Notes: a model not told the origin generated them from the letters alone. Positions 26,335 to 35,696 are shown, counted from the first letter of the stretch. The stretch: DNA of 64,000 nt from Maricaulis sp965228215 (GCA_965228215.1 OZ245800.1:1984001-2048000); one strand, 5' to 3'. Made by a program: numbers and translations.

Positions 26335-28491
26335 ATGTCTCTGAGCGGTGTTCTTGGAAATGCCCTGTCGGGTCTGAATGCGAGCCAGGCCGGTCTGCGG
26401 ACCGCGTCAAACAATGTCGCCAACGTCAACACGCCCGGCTATGCCCGCACCACACCCAATCTGCAGTCGCGCAATGTCAACGGCTCGGCCATGGGTGTCG
26501 AAGTCACCGGCATTACCCGTGTCGTCGACAAATTCCTGCAAGCCGCCTCGCTGCGAGCCATCAGCAATGCCGGTGCCGCGGAAGTGCGCGCCGGGGCGCT
26601 GGACCGCCTGCAATCGCAATTCGGCGGACTTGATGATGCCGGTTCGCTCTTCTCGCGCCTCAACAAGGGCTTTTCCGGCCTGTCCCAGGCCAGTGTTGAT
26701 CCGACCCTGTCCGTCTCGCGGCTTTCCGCTGCTGCCGACCTGCAATCCTTCTTCGACGAGGCGGAGCGTCTGTCGATCGAGATCCGGGGCCAGCGCCTGG
26801 AAGTCGATTCGAAGATCAATTCGACCCTGCAGCGTTCGAACGAGATCCTGAACGAGCTGTTCGAGCTCAACGCCAATGTCCAGAACCTGTCCTCGGCAGG
26901 TGGTGACACGTCGGGCGCGGCCAATCGCCAGTCCGAACTGCTCGACGAGCTGGCGGATTATCTCGACATCAACGCGGCGACGCAGGCTGATGGACGCGTG
27001 GTCGTCCGGACGGGTGACGGCGTCCTGCTGCTGGATAACTTCCCGGTCGACCTGCAATACCAGCCGGCCGGCACGGGTGCCTACTCGATCACCTATGGCC
27101 GGATCTATGCCCAGCCGCCCAAGGGAGGCGCCGCGCAGGAGCTGGACGGTCATGTCATGGGCGGCGAATTGCGCGCCCTCCTGGACTTGCGTGACACGGA
27201 CCTGCCGCAGGTCGCCGAGGAGTTGTCCGAACTGGCGTCCGGTGTCGCGGATGCGCTGAACAAGGCGCATTCCAATTCCACGACCTATCCGGCTCCGAAC
27301 CAGCTCATCGGTCGCAATACCGGTCTGGACGTCAATGACCTGCACAATTTCACGGGCCAGACCACGATTGCCGTTACCGGCAATGACGGCACGCTGGTCC
27401 GCCGCATCGATGTGGACTTCACCGCCCAGACCCTGTCGGTGAATGGCGGGGCCGCGACAGGGATCGGCAATACGGTCGGCACGTTCGCGTCGGCGCTTTC
27501 GACCGCGCTGGGTGCCGACGGTACGGCCGGTTTCAGCAATGGCGTGTTCAACATCACCGCCAGCAATGCCAATAACGGCATCGCCACACTGCAGGACACG
27601 ACCACGCCGTCGGATCGCGGCGGCCGCGGTTTCGCGCATTTCTTCGGTCTCAACAATATCATCGACTCGACGCGCCCCGGCTTTTTCGAAACCGGCATGA
27701 CCGGCGCCGAATGGCATGGTTTCGCCGCCGGTTCGTCGATGACATTCCGCGTCGAGGCGTCGAATGGTTCGACGGCGGGCACGATCAGCATTCCGATGGT
27801 CGCCGGCCAGACCTTCAACGACATCATCAATGACCTGAACAATGCCACGACAGGTCTGGGCCGCTATGCGACCACCAGCCTGGACGCGAATGGCAGCCTG
27901 CAGATCACGCCGAATGCCGGTTATGAGGGGTACAAGATCGATCTGGTGTCGGACACGACCCAGCGCTCGGGATCTTCAATGTCTTTCTCCGACCTCTTCG
28001 GTGTCGGCCTGCAGGCCCGCGGTGGCCGCGCCGAGATCTACGAAGTCAATCAGGCCATCCGTACCAATGCCAGCCGCATGTCGCTGGCCATGCTGGACGT
28101 GACGGCGATCGGCGCTGCAACGCCGACCGCTATCGGTGCCGTCGTGTTGACCTCGGGTGATGCCCGCGGCGGCCAGGCACTGCAGGCCGCGCAGTTCAAC
28201 AATCAGAGTTTTGCTGCAGCGGGAACGCTGTCGGCGGCATCCAGCTCGCTGCAGGATTATTCCGCGCGATTTGCCGGCAATGTCGGTGCCCGTGCTGCGC
28301 GCGCGGAAAGCGAAAGCGGTTCTGCCGAAGTGCTGATGGAAACGGCGCAGCAGAAGCGAACGAATGTCGAGGGGGTCAATCTGGACGAGGAACTGGCAGC
28401 GATGACGCTCTACCAGCAGTCCTACAATGCGTCCGCCCGCATGCTGCAGGCGGCCAAGGAAATGACCGATACCTTGATGAATATCGTCTAG
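26335..28491 (+). CDS. flgK: Hook-filament junction protein FlgK (HAP1)
   Basis: A 718-residue axial protein. The N-terminal motif is NALSGLNASQAGLRTASNNVANVNTPGYAR (rod/hook signature, residues about 9-38), followed by the FlgK pattern NEILNELFELNANVQ and RQSELLDELADYLD. The C-terminal helix is NLDEELAAMTLYQQSYNASARML. The ATG at 26335 is chosen because the axial motif starts there and GAGGAG precedes it. The upstream in-frame extension (from 26257) does not resemble the family. Confidence 0.95.
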   Translation: MSLSGVLGNALSGLNASQAGLRTASNNVANVNTPGYARTTPNLQSRNVNGSAMGVEVTGITRVVDKFLQAASLRAISNAGAAEVRAGALDRLQSQFGGLDDAGSLFSRLNKGFSGLSQASVDPTLSVSRLSAAADLQSFFDEAERLSIEIRGQRLEVDSKINSTLQRSNEILNELFELNANVQNLSSAGGDTSGAANRQSELLDELADYLDINAATQADGRVVVRTGDGVLLLDNFPVDLQYQPAGTGAYSITYGRIYAQPPKGGAAQELDGHVMGGELRALLDLRDTDLPQVAEELSELASGVADALNKAHSNSTTYPAPNQLIGRNTGLDVNDLHNFTGQTTIAVTGNDGTLVRRIDVDFTAQTLSVNGGAATGIGNTVGTFASALSTALGADGTAGFSNGVFNITASNANNGIATLQDTTTPSDRGGRGFAHFFGLNNIIDSTRPGFFETGMTGAEWHGFAAGSSMTFRVEASNGSTAGTISIPMVAGQTFNDIINDLNNATTGLGRYATTSLDANGSLQITPNAGYEGYKIDLVSDTTQRSGSSMSFSDLFGVGLQARGGRAEIYEVNQAIRTNASRMSLAMLDVTAIGAATPTAIGAVVLTSGDARGGQALQAAQFNNQSFAAAGTLSAASSSLQDYSARFAGNVGARAARAESESGSAEVLMETAQQKRTNVEGVNLDEELAAMTLYQQSYNASARMLQAAKEMTDTLMNIV

Positions 28492-28505
28492 GAGGCGTTT
28501 GAAAC

Positions 28506-29414
28506 ATGCCGCGTATTTCGACCTTCGGCGCCAGCCAGTCCGCCCTGATGGATCTCATGCGGGCACAGCGCAATGTGTTTGATGCCCAGAAGCAATTGAC
28601 GACGGGCAAGCAGGCAACCGATCTCAAAGGTATCGGTCACCAGGCCGAGACCCTGTCGGCGGCACGCGCCGCCAGCGACCGGGCAGCTACCTATGAGGAA
28701 GCCGGTATCCGCGCCCAGGCTCGCCTGGAGGCGCAGGATGTTGCGCTGGGACGCCTGTCGGATGCCGCTGGCGAGGTCCGCCTGGCCGTCACGTCGATGG
28801 ACGGTGCCTTCCTGATGCAGAAGCTGAACGACGCTTTCTACCAGGTGAAAGTGGCACTTGAGACCAAGCATGCCGGTGCCTTCATCTTCGGTGGCACGCG
28901 GTCGGACGTGAATCCGGTCAATATCGAGAATCTCAATGATCTCGTGGCTCTGCCGAGCTCGAATGACGTCTTTCAGAACTCGACCCGCCGGCCCCAGGTC
29001 CAGCTCGACCAGAATATCGCCGTGGATGTCGGCATGCTGGCTAGCGATGTGGGCGGCGAGATCATGGCGTCGTTCAAGCGTATCGCCGACCAGAATGCGG
29101 TGACGCCGTTCGGCAATCCGCTCACGGCGGCCCAGCAGACCTTCCTGCAGGGCGAGGTCCAGACCATCATCACTGCGGTCGAGAACATTACCGGCAAGCA
29201 GGGCGTCAATGGTTCCAGCCTCGCCAATGTCGAAACCCTGGTGCAGAGCCACAAGGACCGCCAGGTCTTCCTCAAGCGCATGATCGGTTCGATGGAGGAT
29301 GTGGACATGGCCGATGCAGCGACGCGTTTCCAGCAAGCCCAGACCGCCGTTGATGTCGCGGCCCGGACCTTCTCCGCGCTCAACCAGGTCTCGCTGCTGC
29401 CCTTCCTGAGATAA
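28506..29414 (+). CDS. flgL: Hook-filament junction protein FlgL (HAP3)
   Basis: A 302-residue flagellin-like protein with N-terminal DLMRAQRNVFDAQKQLTTGK and a flagellin-type C-terminus (ADAATRFQQAQTAVDVAARTFSALNQVSLLPFL). It is 14 bp after flgK with an AGGAGG ribosome binding site. Family identity as FlgL rather than flagellin follows from size and its place after flgK. Alphaproteobacterial annotation sometimes labels this a flagellin. Confidence 0.9.
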   Translation: MPRISTFGASQSALMDLMRAQRNVFDAQKQLTTGKQATDLKGIGHQAETLSAARAASDRAATYEEAGIRAQARLEAQDVALGRLSDAAGEVRLAVTSMDGAFLMQKLNDAFYQVKVALETKHAGAFIFGGTRSDVNPVNIENLNDLVALPSSNDVFQNSTRRPQVQLDQNIAVDVGMLASDVGGEIMASFKRIADQNAVTPFGNPLTAAQQTFLQGEVQTIITAVENITGKQGVNGSSLANVETLVQSHKDRQVFLKRMIGSMEDVDMADAATRFQQAQTAVDVAARTFSALNQVSLLPFLR

Positions 29415-29502
29415 GCGATCTCTTTCCAGATCAGGGGCTTTCCCCTATATACCCGCCTCCTTTTCCGTTTGCTGCGGGCCTTGACCCCGCTGGAGGCGAG
29501 TG

Positions 29503-30720
29503 ATGACGCATACTGTTTCCGGCCGCGCCGATGCGCGTGTCGATGATCTCCTGTCCGATCTGAACCTGTCCGGCGATCCGCTGGGCCTGGGCGGCAATCC
29601 CGCCGACCACCGCGTGGTCGTGGCCATGTCGGGCGGGGTGGATTCCTCCGTCACGGCGGCGCTGCTGCACCATCTGGGATATGATGTCGTAGGTGTGACC
29701 TTGCAGCTCTACGACCATGGTGCCGCGATCCAGAAGAAGGGCGCCTGTTGCGCCGGCCAGGACATCTATGACGCCAAGCGTGTCGCCGAGGAATGCGGGT
29801 TCAAGCACTATGTGCTCGATTATGAGAGCCGTTTCCGCGAGGCCGTGATCGAGGAATTCGCCGATACCTATCTGGCGGGTTTCACCCCGATCCCCTGCGT
29901 GCGCTGCAACCAGACCGTCAAATTCGCCGATCTGCTGGAAACCGCGCGCCAGCTGGGTGCCGAATGCATGGCCACGGGTCATTACATCCAGCGTGTCGAG
30001 GGCGAGGAGGGACCGGAACTGCGCCGTGCTGCAGATCCGGGCAAGGACCAGTCCTATTTCCTGTTCGCGACCACGCATGAACAGCTGGACTTCCTGCGCT
30101 TCCCGCTGGGCCATCTCAACAAGGATCAGACCCGTCAGCTCGCCGAAGCCTTCGGTCTCATTGTGGCCGACAAGCCGGACAGCCAGGACATCTGTTTCGT
30201 GCCCGAGGGCCGCTACGTCGACATCGTCGAGAAGATCCGCCCGGGAGCCTCTCGCCCCGGCGAGATCGTGCATGTCGATGGCCGGGTCCTGGGCCGGCAT
30301 GACGGCGTTATCCGCTACACGGTGGGGCAGCGCCGTGGCCTGGGCATCGCGGCCGGCGATCCGCTTTACGTGGTGCGCCTGGATGCCGAGGCGGCGCAGG
30401 TCATCGTCGGCCCGCGAGACGCCCTGGCGGTTGACCGCATCAAGCTGAAGGACGTGAACTGGCTGGGTGATGAAACCCTGTCAGACGGCGCGCCCGTGCG
30501 CGTGAAAGTCCGCTCGACCCGTCCGCCGGTTCCGGCAGCTCTGTCCATCGAGGATGGTGAAGTCGGCGTCGTCCTGGCCGAAGGCGAGGAAGGCGTGGCT
30601 CCGGGCCAGGCCTGCGTCTTCTATTCGGTCGACAATGTAGACCGCGTCCTCGGCGGCGGCTGGATCGCGTCGACGCGCGGGCAGGGCAGTTCGGGCGGTG
30701 GCGTGCGCTTGATCGGTTAG
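29503..30720 (+). CDS. mnmA: tRNA 2-thiouridine synthase MnmA
   Basis: A 405-residue PP-loop ATPase that thiolates U34 of Lys, Glu and Gln tRNAs. The PP-loop is AMSGGVDSSV (about residues 44-53). The two catalytic cysteines lie in CVRCNQTVKF and QDICFVP; GDPLYVV and VGPRD are in the C-terminal domains. The N-terminal extension of about 38 residues is long but common in alphaproteobacteria. The ATG at 29503 has GGAGG 6 nt upstream; an overlapping GTG at 29500 is less likely. Confidence 0.95.
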   Translation: MTHTVSGRADARVDDLLSDLNLSGDPLGLGGNPADHRVVVAMSGGVDSSVTAALLHHLGYDVVGVTLQLYDHGAAIQKKGACCAGQDIYDAKRVAEECGFKHYVLDYESRFREAVIEEFADTYLAGFTPIPCVRCNQTVKFADLLETARQLGAECMATGHYIQRVEGEEGPELRRAADPGKDQSYFLFATTHEQLDFLRFPLGHLNKDQTRQLAEAFGLIVADKPDSQDICFVPEGRYVDIVEKIRPGASRPGEIVHVDGRVLGRHDGVIRYTVGQRRGLGIAAGDPLYVVRLDAEAAQVIVGPRDALAVDRIKLKDVNWLGDETLSDGAPVRVKVRSTRPPVPAALSIEDGEVGVVLAEGEEGVAPGQACVFYSVDNVDRVLGGGWIASTRGQGSSGGGVRLIG

Positions 30721-30763
30721 GAAGCGCTTGTCGGCCCGGCCCGGTGCCGACTATCCTCCGCGC

Positions 30764-31522
30764 ATGATCCGCGCCCTGCTTGTATTCCTGTTCCTGGCCA
30801 TTTTCACCCAAGGCCCGGCCCACGCCCAGATCCCGCCGCTGGATCCGGAGGGGGCCGAGCGCCAGGCGGCGCCCTATCTGGAACGCTGTGACCAGGGCGA
30901 GCCCTATGCGTGTGAATACGCACTGGCCGTGATCAAGCGGAATGACCGGACCTTCTGGCAGAGCGAGCGTTATGTTGCCCTGTCCACCCAGGCCTGCGAG
31001 GCCGGGTCCAGCCGGTCGTGCTGGAATTTCGAATGGCAAGGTGTGGGCGGTGTGCTTAACCCGGTCCGGCGTGACAGCGAGCGCTATCTGCCGATCGCCA
31101 CGACAGGCTGTGACAATGGCAGTGCGCTGGCGTGCTGGCAGGCCGGTGATGTCCGCCGCATCCTCGGACGCTATTCCGAGAGCGAGATCCTCGACTTCTT
31201 CGTCCGGTCCTGCGAGGGCGGGTATGCCGATGGTTGCGAGGAAGCGGCCGCGATGCAGACCGCGCTGGGGCGCGATGCTTCCCGGGCCTCGATCCGCGCC
31301 TGTTACGGAACGGCCGTGGGCGTCCAGGGCAAGCTGGCGTCGTGCGAGCGTGGCTGCGAGGCTGGTGATGCGCGCTCCTGCCACGAGGCGGGAATTATCC
31401 TTGGCCGAGGGCGCGACGGTATCACCCCGGTCGCGCTGGATGCTGATCGTGCGGAGGCGCTTTTCGCGCAGGCCTGCCATGCGGGGCACGAACCTGCCTG
31501 CACGGCCCGGCCGGGTGACTAG
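30764..31522 (+). CDS. Secreted cysteine-rich Sel1-like repeat protein
   Basis: A 252-residue protein with a clear signal peptide (MIRALLVFLFLAIFTQGPAHA). The mature part has 14 cysteines. Six pairs follow the spacing C-x2-G-x4-C (CDQGEPYAC, CEAGSSRSC, CDNGSALAC, CEGGYADGC, CEAGDARSC, CHAGHEPAC). CX7C pairs of this kind are the disulfide clamps of Helicobacter-type cysteine-rich Sel1/TPR-like repeats, so I infer a helical-repeat periplasmic or secreted protein for protein contacts. The start is set by the signal peptide; the frame opens at 30728. Its stop shares CTAG with the convergent CPBP gene. Confidence 0.8.
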   Translation: MIRALLVFLFLAIFTQGPAHAQIPPLDPEGAERQAAPYLERCDQGEPYACEYALAVIKRNDRTFWQSERYVALSTQACEAGSSRSCWNFEWQGVGGVLNPVRRDSERYLPIATTGCDNGSALACWQAGDVRRILGRYSESEILDFFVRSCEGGYADGCEEAAAMQTALGRDASRASIRACYGTAVGVQGKLASCERGCEAGDARSCHEAGIILGRGRDGITPVALDADRAEALFAQACHAGHEPACTARPGD

Positions 31523-32043
31523 GCCGGAACCGTCAGACCTTTCCAGCTGATCACGACGATCCAATGCATTAAGACTGCGGGCCAGATTGAGCCGGACCGG
31601 CGATAGCTGATCATGCAGATGAGGCCGAGACCGCCGGCAATCGAAAGGAAAGCCGGATCGAGAAAGACCGGCTGTGCGAACGGCAGACCCAGCCAGACCT
31701 GCAGTGGGTGCCAGATCACGAACAGGGCGATGGCGGCAAGGTCCGCAAGGCGGGCAGGAAGGCCCAGAGCGCGTCCGCACCATGGCAGCGAGACGCGAAA
31801 AACCAGCTCCTCTGCGAGTGCCGGAACCAGCAAAGCCACCAGGGCGGTGACCATGAATGGCAGGTGTTCATCGGTGAGGGCGATGTTGATCAGTCCGCTG
31901 CCGAGCCCCAAATAAACGGCAAGAAGCCCGAAAACGCCAAGCAGGAGAAGGCTTTCGCCCCAGGCGCGAATTCCCGGCCGGGTCGTCAGTGCCGATGCTG
32001 CATGTGCGAAAAAGCTTGACGCGGTGCCGCATGTTTTCATCAT
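31519..32043 (-). CDS. CPBP-type (CAAX protease-like) membrane protein
   Basis: A 174-residue membrane protein with about four hydrophobic segments. It keeps two motifs of the CPBP glutamic intramembrane protease family: EELVFR (EExxxR) and LFVIWH (FxxxH). The third motif, HxxxN, reads HWIVV, so the Asn is absent and activity is doubtful. The frame continues upstream to 32541 but that part is antisense to the thiolase. The ATG pair at 32043/32040 is a natural start, though no strong ribosome binding site is seen. The stop overlaps the Sel1-like gene by 4 bp. Confidence 0.7.
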   Translation of the reverse strand: MMKTCGTASSFFAHAASALTTRPGIRAWGESLLLLGVFGLLAVYLGLGSGLINIALTDEHLPFMVTALVALLVPALAEELVFRVSLPWCGRALGLPARLADLAAIALFVIWHPLQVWLGLPFAQPVFLDPAFLSIAGGLGLICMISYRRSGSIWPAVLMHWIVVISWKGLTVPA

Positions 32044-32101
32044 GCGCGCCAGATTATCCGTGAACTCAATTCCGCCAAGGTGGAATTCAAGGAGACATAA
32101 G

Positions 32102-33292
32102 ATGAGCGCACAAGAGGATCCGATCGTCATCGTCGGCATGGCCCGCACCCCTATGGGTGGCCTGCTGGGCGAGCTGGGAACGCAATCGGCCAATGAGCTG
32201 GGTGCCGTTGCCGTCAAGGCCGCGATGGAAGAAGCCGGTGTTGCCGGTGATGATGTCGACCAGATCCTGATGGGCAATGTGCTGATGGCCGGACAGGGCC
32301 AGGCTCCGGGCCGCCAGGCGGCGATCAAGGCAGGCCTGCCGAAATCGGTCGAGGCCACGACGCTCAACAAGATGTGCGGATCCGGCATGCAGGCCGCGAT
32401 CATGGGCCGCGCCGCCATCATGGCTGGCGATGCCGACATCATCATCGCGGGCGGCATGGAGAGCATGACCCAGGCGCCGCACATGATGCCGTCGCACCGC
32501 GGAGGCTTCAAATACGGCCACGACACGATCAAGGACCACATGGCCCAGGACGGTCTGGAAGACGCCTATGAGAAGAAGCCGATGGGCGGCTATGCCGACA
32601 TGATCGCCGAGGAACACCAGTTCACGCGCGAACAGCAGGACGCCTACGCCCTCGAGACCCTGGCCCGTGCCCAGCGCGCGACCGAAGAAGGTGATTTCAA
32701 GCGCGAGATCACGCCGGTCACGATCAAGACCCGCAAGGGCGAAGTCACTGTCGACACCGATGAGCTGCCGCGCAAGGCCATGCCGGACAAGATCCCGAAC
32801 CTGCGCCCGGCCTTCTCCAAGGACGGTACGGTGACGGCCGCCAACGCCTCGGCCATCTCCGATGGCGCAGCGGCCCTGGTCCTGATGCGCGAGAGCGAAG
32901 CCGATCGCCGCGGTCTCAAGCCGCTGGCCAAGATCGTCGCCACGGCAGCCCACGCGCATGAGCCGGCCTATTTCACGACCGCTCCGGTTCCGGCGATGCG
33001 CAAAGTTGTCGAGCGCGCCGGCTGGACGACGGATGATGTCGAGCTCTGGGAGATCAATGAAGCCTTCGCGGTCGTGCCGATGATCGCCATGAAGGAACTC
33101 GGCATTTCCCACGACAAGGTGAATGTGAATGGCGGCGCCTGTGCCCTCGGTCACCCGATCGGTGCATCGGGTGCCCGCATCATGGTGACGCTGCTCTCCG
33201 CCATGGAAAAGCACGGCAAGACCAAGGGTGTTGCCTCGCTCTGCATCGGTGGCGGCGAAGCGACGGCTGTTGCCCTGGAACGCGTCCAGTAA
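32102..33292 (+). CDS. Acetyl-CoA C-acyltransferase (thiolase)
   Basis: A 396-residue thiolase. The acyl-accepting Cys is in NKMCGSGMQ (about 92), the catalytic His in LGHPIGASGAR (about 352) and the second Cys in LCIGGGEATAV (about 382). It condenses or cleaves acyl-CoA and acetyl-CoA, so roles include beta-oxidation, isoleucine breakdown or acetoacetyl-CoA formation; the sequence alone does not decide. ATG at 32102 with AGGAGACATAAG upstream. A strong terminator follows. Confidence 0.93.
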   Translation: MSAQEDPIVIVGMARTPMGGLLGELGTQSANELGAVAVKAAMEEAGVAGDDVDQILMGNVLMAGQGQAPGRQAAIKAGLPKSVEATTLNKMCGSGMQAAIMGRAAIMAGDADIIIAGGMESMTQAPHMMPSHRGGFKYGHDTIKDHMAQDGLEDAYEKKPMGGYADMIAEEHQFTREQQDAYALETLARAQRATEEGDFKREITPVTIKTRKGEVTVDTDELPRKAMPDKIPNLRPAFSKDGTVTAANASAISDGAAALVLMRESEADRRGLKPLAKIVATAAHAHEPAYFTTAPVPAMRKVVERAGWTTDDVELWEINEAFAVVPMIAMKELGISHDKVNVNGGACALGHPIGASGARIMVTLLSAMEKHGKTKGVASLCIGGGEATAVALERVQ

Positions 33293-33318
33293 GCGTTTCA
33301 ACGATTGCGGATACAAAG

Positions 33319-33348
33319 AGGGCGGTGCCGATGGCGCCGCCCTTTTTT
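33319..33348 (+). terminator. Terminator after the thiolase gene
   Basis: An 11-bp stem (AGGGCGGTGCC, 33319-33329, with GGCGCCGCCCT, 33333-33343, one G-T pair), loop GAT, then T6 to 33348. It also lies at the end of the convergent ABA4-like gene. Confidence 0.9.
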
Positions 33349-33355
33349 GTTCCAA

Positions 33356-33802
33356 CTAGCCCTCGTCCAGGCTCAGGCCTTCACCGCGCAGCAGACGGGT
33401 CAGCATGTAGATCAGCAGGCCGATCGGCCCGAAGACGAAGCTGAAAAAGAGAGCGGGCAGGATCAGCAGGTGCGGAATACTGCGCCGCCGAGCATCACGT
33501 GCGATCCAGGCGCCCACGAAAAGATCAAAGACGAGAAAGTGCGACCAGCCCGTGATGATTCCATTCGGATGGTCGAACAGGCTCATGACTGCGCCGAGGC
33601 TCGACATGCCGGCTCCGGGATCGGACACGCCGAACACCAGCGCCGCGCCCAGTGATGTCACATAGATCAGGCCGAAAGCGAACGGGTAGAGGCCGGAATG
33701 CACGAGTTTCCGGGTGATGCCCGCAGCGGGCAGGAAAATGAGGAGCGCCCAGGCCGGGACGACCAGGGCATTGATCAGGAGATAGAGTGTCTCCCAGCTC
33801 AT
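33356..33802 (-). CDS. ABA4-like (DUF4281) membrane protein
   Basis: A 148-residue protein with four membrane segments: about 5-25, 35-60, 78-95 (GWSHFLVFDLFVGAWIARDA) and 112-135. The motif HFLVFDLFVGAWIARDA and the spacing resemble the ABA4-like family, named from a plant protein linked to neoxanthin formation. The bacterial function is unknown. It starts one base after the Lrp-type regulator stop, so the two are co-transcribed. Confidence 0.7.
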   Translation of the reverse strand: MSWETLYLLINALVVPAWALLIFLPAAGITRKLVHSGLYPFAFGLIYVTSLGAALVFGVSDPGAGMSSLGAVMSLFDHPNGIITGWSHFLVFDLFVGAWIARDARRRSIPHLLILPALFFSFVFGPIGLLIYMLTRLLRGEGLSLDEG

Positions 33803-34282
33803 CTAGCCCTCGATATGGGCCAACGGGAGACCGGTATTGTCCTTGACGTGGCGGATCTGCACGGAAGTACGGAAATCGCCAATCACGTCGAGCGGGATCA
33901 TCCGGTCGGAGATGAATTCGTTGTAGGCGTCGATATCCGGAGCCACGACCTTGATCAGGTAGTCGTAGGGGCCAGTCATCGTGCAGGCATCGATCACTTC
34001 CGGGAAGCTCTGGATCGCGTCCTCGAACTTCACGTAGTTAGCCTTGCGGGCCGGCGAGATCTTCACTTCGAGGAAGGCCGTGAAGGACAAGCCGATTGCC
34101 CGACGGTCCAGCTGGACCGAGCGGCGCTTGATGATGCCTTCCGTCTCCAGGCGGCGGATACGGCGCCAGCAGGGAGACGGCGTGAGGCCGACAATATCGG
34201 CAATATCGGCGACGGAACGGCCTGCATCTTCCTGCAGGGCTTCAAGAATGCGGACGTCTATCGCGTCGAGGTGTGCGGACAT
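33803..34282 (-). CDS. Lrp/AsnC-family regulator, BkdR-like by position
   Basis: A 159-residue regulator. The N-terminal HTH (about 5-55) has LDAIDVRILEALQEDAGRS and SPCWRRIRRLETEGIIKRR. The C-terminal AsnC ligand domain (about 70-150) has FPEVIDACTMTGPYDYLIKV. Lrp-type BkdR proteins activate branched-chain keto acid dehydrogenase operons and respond to amino acids. This gene is divergent from the E1alpha gene with 184 bp between, so that role is likely but inferred. It is co-transcribed with the ABA4-like gene. Confidence 0.92.
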   Translation of the reverse strand: MSAHLDAIDVRILEALQEDAGRSVADIADIVGLTPSPCWRRIRRLETEGIIKRRSVQLDRRAIGLSFTAFLEVKISPARKANYVKFEDAIQSFPEVIDACTMTGPYDYLIKVVAPDIDAYNEFISDRMIPLDVIGDFRTSVQIRHVKDNTGLPLAHIEG

Positions 34283-34466
34283 TTTTTCCTCAAATCAGGT
34301 ATTTCGGGGAAATTAGTCCAATCTTGGCCCAAAGCGAACCCGGAAATGGCACCCACTTGCAACGCTGGACAAGCCCCTCTCATCCGCGTTAGACGCCCCT
34401 CGCGCGCGGTGTAATCGCCGGGTGCACCTTCCCGGCACGACCTGCCGCTGTCAGATACGAGAGCTC

Positions 34467-35696
34467 ATGGCCCAGACCGAACCCCGTTTCCATGTTCCCG
34501 CGCCGCACGTGCGGCCCGGCGATACGCCCGACTTCTCCCATATCGAGATCCCGCCGGCCGGCGAGGCCAAACGCCCCGACCCGTCGGTTGAAGGACATGA
34601 GACGAAGGATCTGGCATTCGGCCTGGTTCGCGTCCTCGATCATAACCACCAGGCCGTGGGTGAGTGGGATCCGGAACTGGACGGCGAGGTTCTGCGCGAA
34701 GGTCTCAAGCACATGGTGCTGACGCGGATCTATGACGACCGCATGCAGAAGCTCCAGCGCCAGGGCAAGATGAGTTTCTACATGAAGTCCACGGGCGAGG
34801 AGGCGGTTGCCGTCGCCGGCGCCATGGCTCTGAAATTCGAGGACATGGTGTTCCCGTCCTATCGCCAGCAAGGGATTTTGTTTGCCCGCGGCCGGGACAT
34901 CGTGGACATGATGTGCCACTGCATCTCCAACAGCCGCGACAATCTGAAAGGCCGCCAGCTGCCGGTGCACTACACCTGGGTCGAGGGCAATTTCTTCTCG
35001 ATCTCGGGTAATCTGGCCACGCAATTTCCGCAGGCTGTCGGTTATGCCATGGCTTGCCGCTACAAGGGCGAGGACCAGGTGGTCTCGACCTGGATCGGCG
35101 ATGGTTCGACAGCCGAAGGCGATTTCCACGGCGCCATGGTGCTGGCATCGACCTACAAGGCGCCGGTGATCCTCAATGTCGTGAATAATCAGTGGGCCAT
35201 CTCGACCTTTCAGGGCATTGCCGGCGGTGAGGCCGACACGTTTGCCCAGAAGGGCCTCGGCTACGGCATTGCCTCCCTGCGGGTCGACGGCAATGACTTC
35301 CTGGCCGTCTACGCCGCCACGCAATGGGCCGCCGAGCGCGCCCGGGCCGGTCATGGCGCCACGCTGATCGAAACCTATACCTATCGCGCTGATGCGCACT
35401 CCACGTCGGACGATCCGTCTGGCTACCGCCCCAAGGCGGAAGGTGATGCCTGGCCGCTGGGCGATCCGATCGAGCGCCTGAAACAGCATCTCATCGGCAA
35501 GGGCGAATGGGACGAGGAGCGCCATGCCGAGCTCGAGAAAGAGCTCAATGAACGGGTGATCGCCTCCTACAAGGAAGCCGAGAGCCACGGCACGCTGCAT
35601 GACGGACCGCTCTCGCCGGTCGAGTCGATCTTCGAGGATGTCTATGCCGAGCAGGACTGGCGCCTGCGTCGCCAGCGCCAGGATCTGGGAGTTTAG
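34467..35696 (+). CDS. bkdA1: Branched-chain 2-oxoacid dehydrogenase E1 alpha subunit
   Basis: A 409-residue TPP-dependent subunit. The thiamine diphosphate motif is GDGSTAEGDFHGAM to NNQWAI (about 210-245). KMSFYMKSTGEEAVAV and the phosphorylation-loop-like YRADAHSTSDDPSGYR are typical of BCKDH E1alpha, not of pyruvate dehydrogenase. With E1beta it decarboxylates 2-oxo acids from Val, Leu and Ile. The ATG at 34467 is preferred; the frame opens at 34422. It is first in the E1alpha-E1beta-E2 operon, divergent from the Lrp-type regulator. Confidence 0.93.
   Translation: MAQTEPRFHVPAPHVRPGDTPDFSHIEIPPAGEAKRPDPSVEGHETKDLAFGLVRVLDHNHQAVGEWDPELDGEVLREGLKHMVLTRIYDDRMQKLQRQGKMSFYMKSTGEEAVAVAGAMALKFEDMVFPSYRQQGILFARGRDIVDMMCHCISNSRDNLKGRQLPVHYTWVEGNFFSISGNLATQFPQAVGYAMACRYKGEDQVVSTWIGDGSTAEGDFHGAMVLASTYKAPVILNVVNNQWAISTFQGIAGGEADTFAQKGLGYGIASLRVDGNDFLAVYAATQWAAERARAGHGATLIETYTYRADAHSTSDDPSGYRPKAEGDAWPLGDPIERLKQHLIGKGEWDEERHAELEKELNERVIASYKEAESHGTLHDGPLSPVESIFEDVYAEQDWRLRRQRQDLGV

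Noticed and set aside
29430..29460. GGGG/CCCC hairpin after flgL as a terminator
   Set aside because: The stem is only 4 bp and has no T-run; too weak to call.
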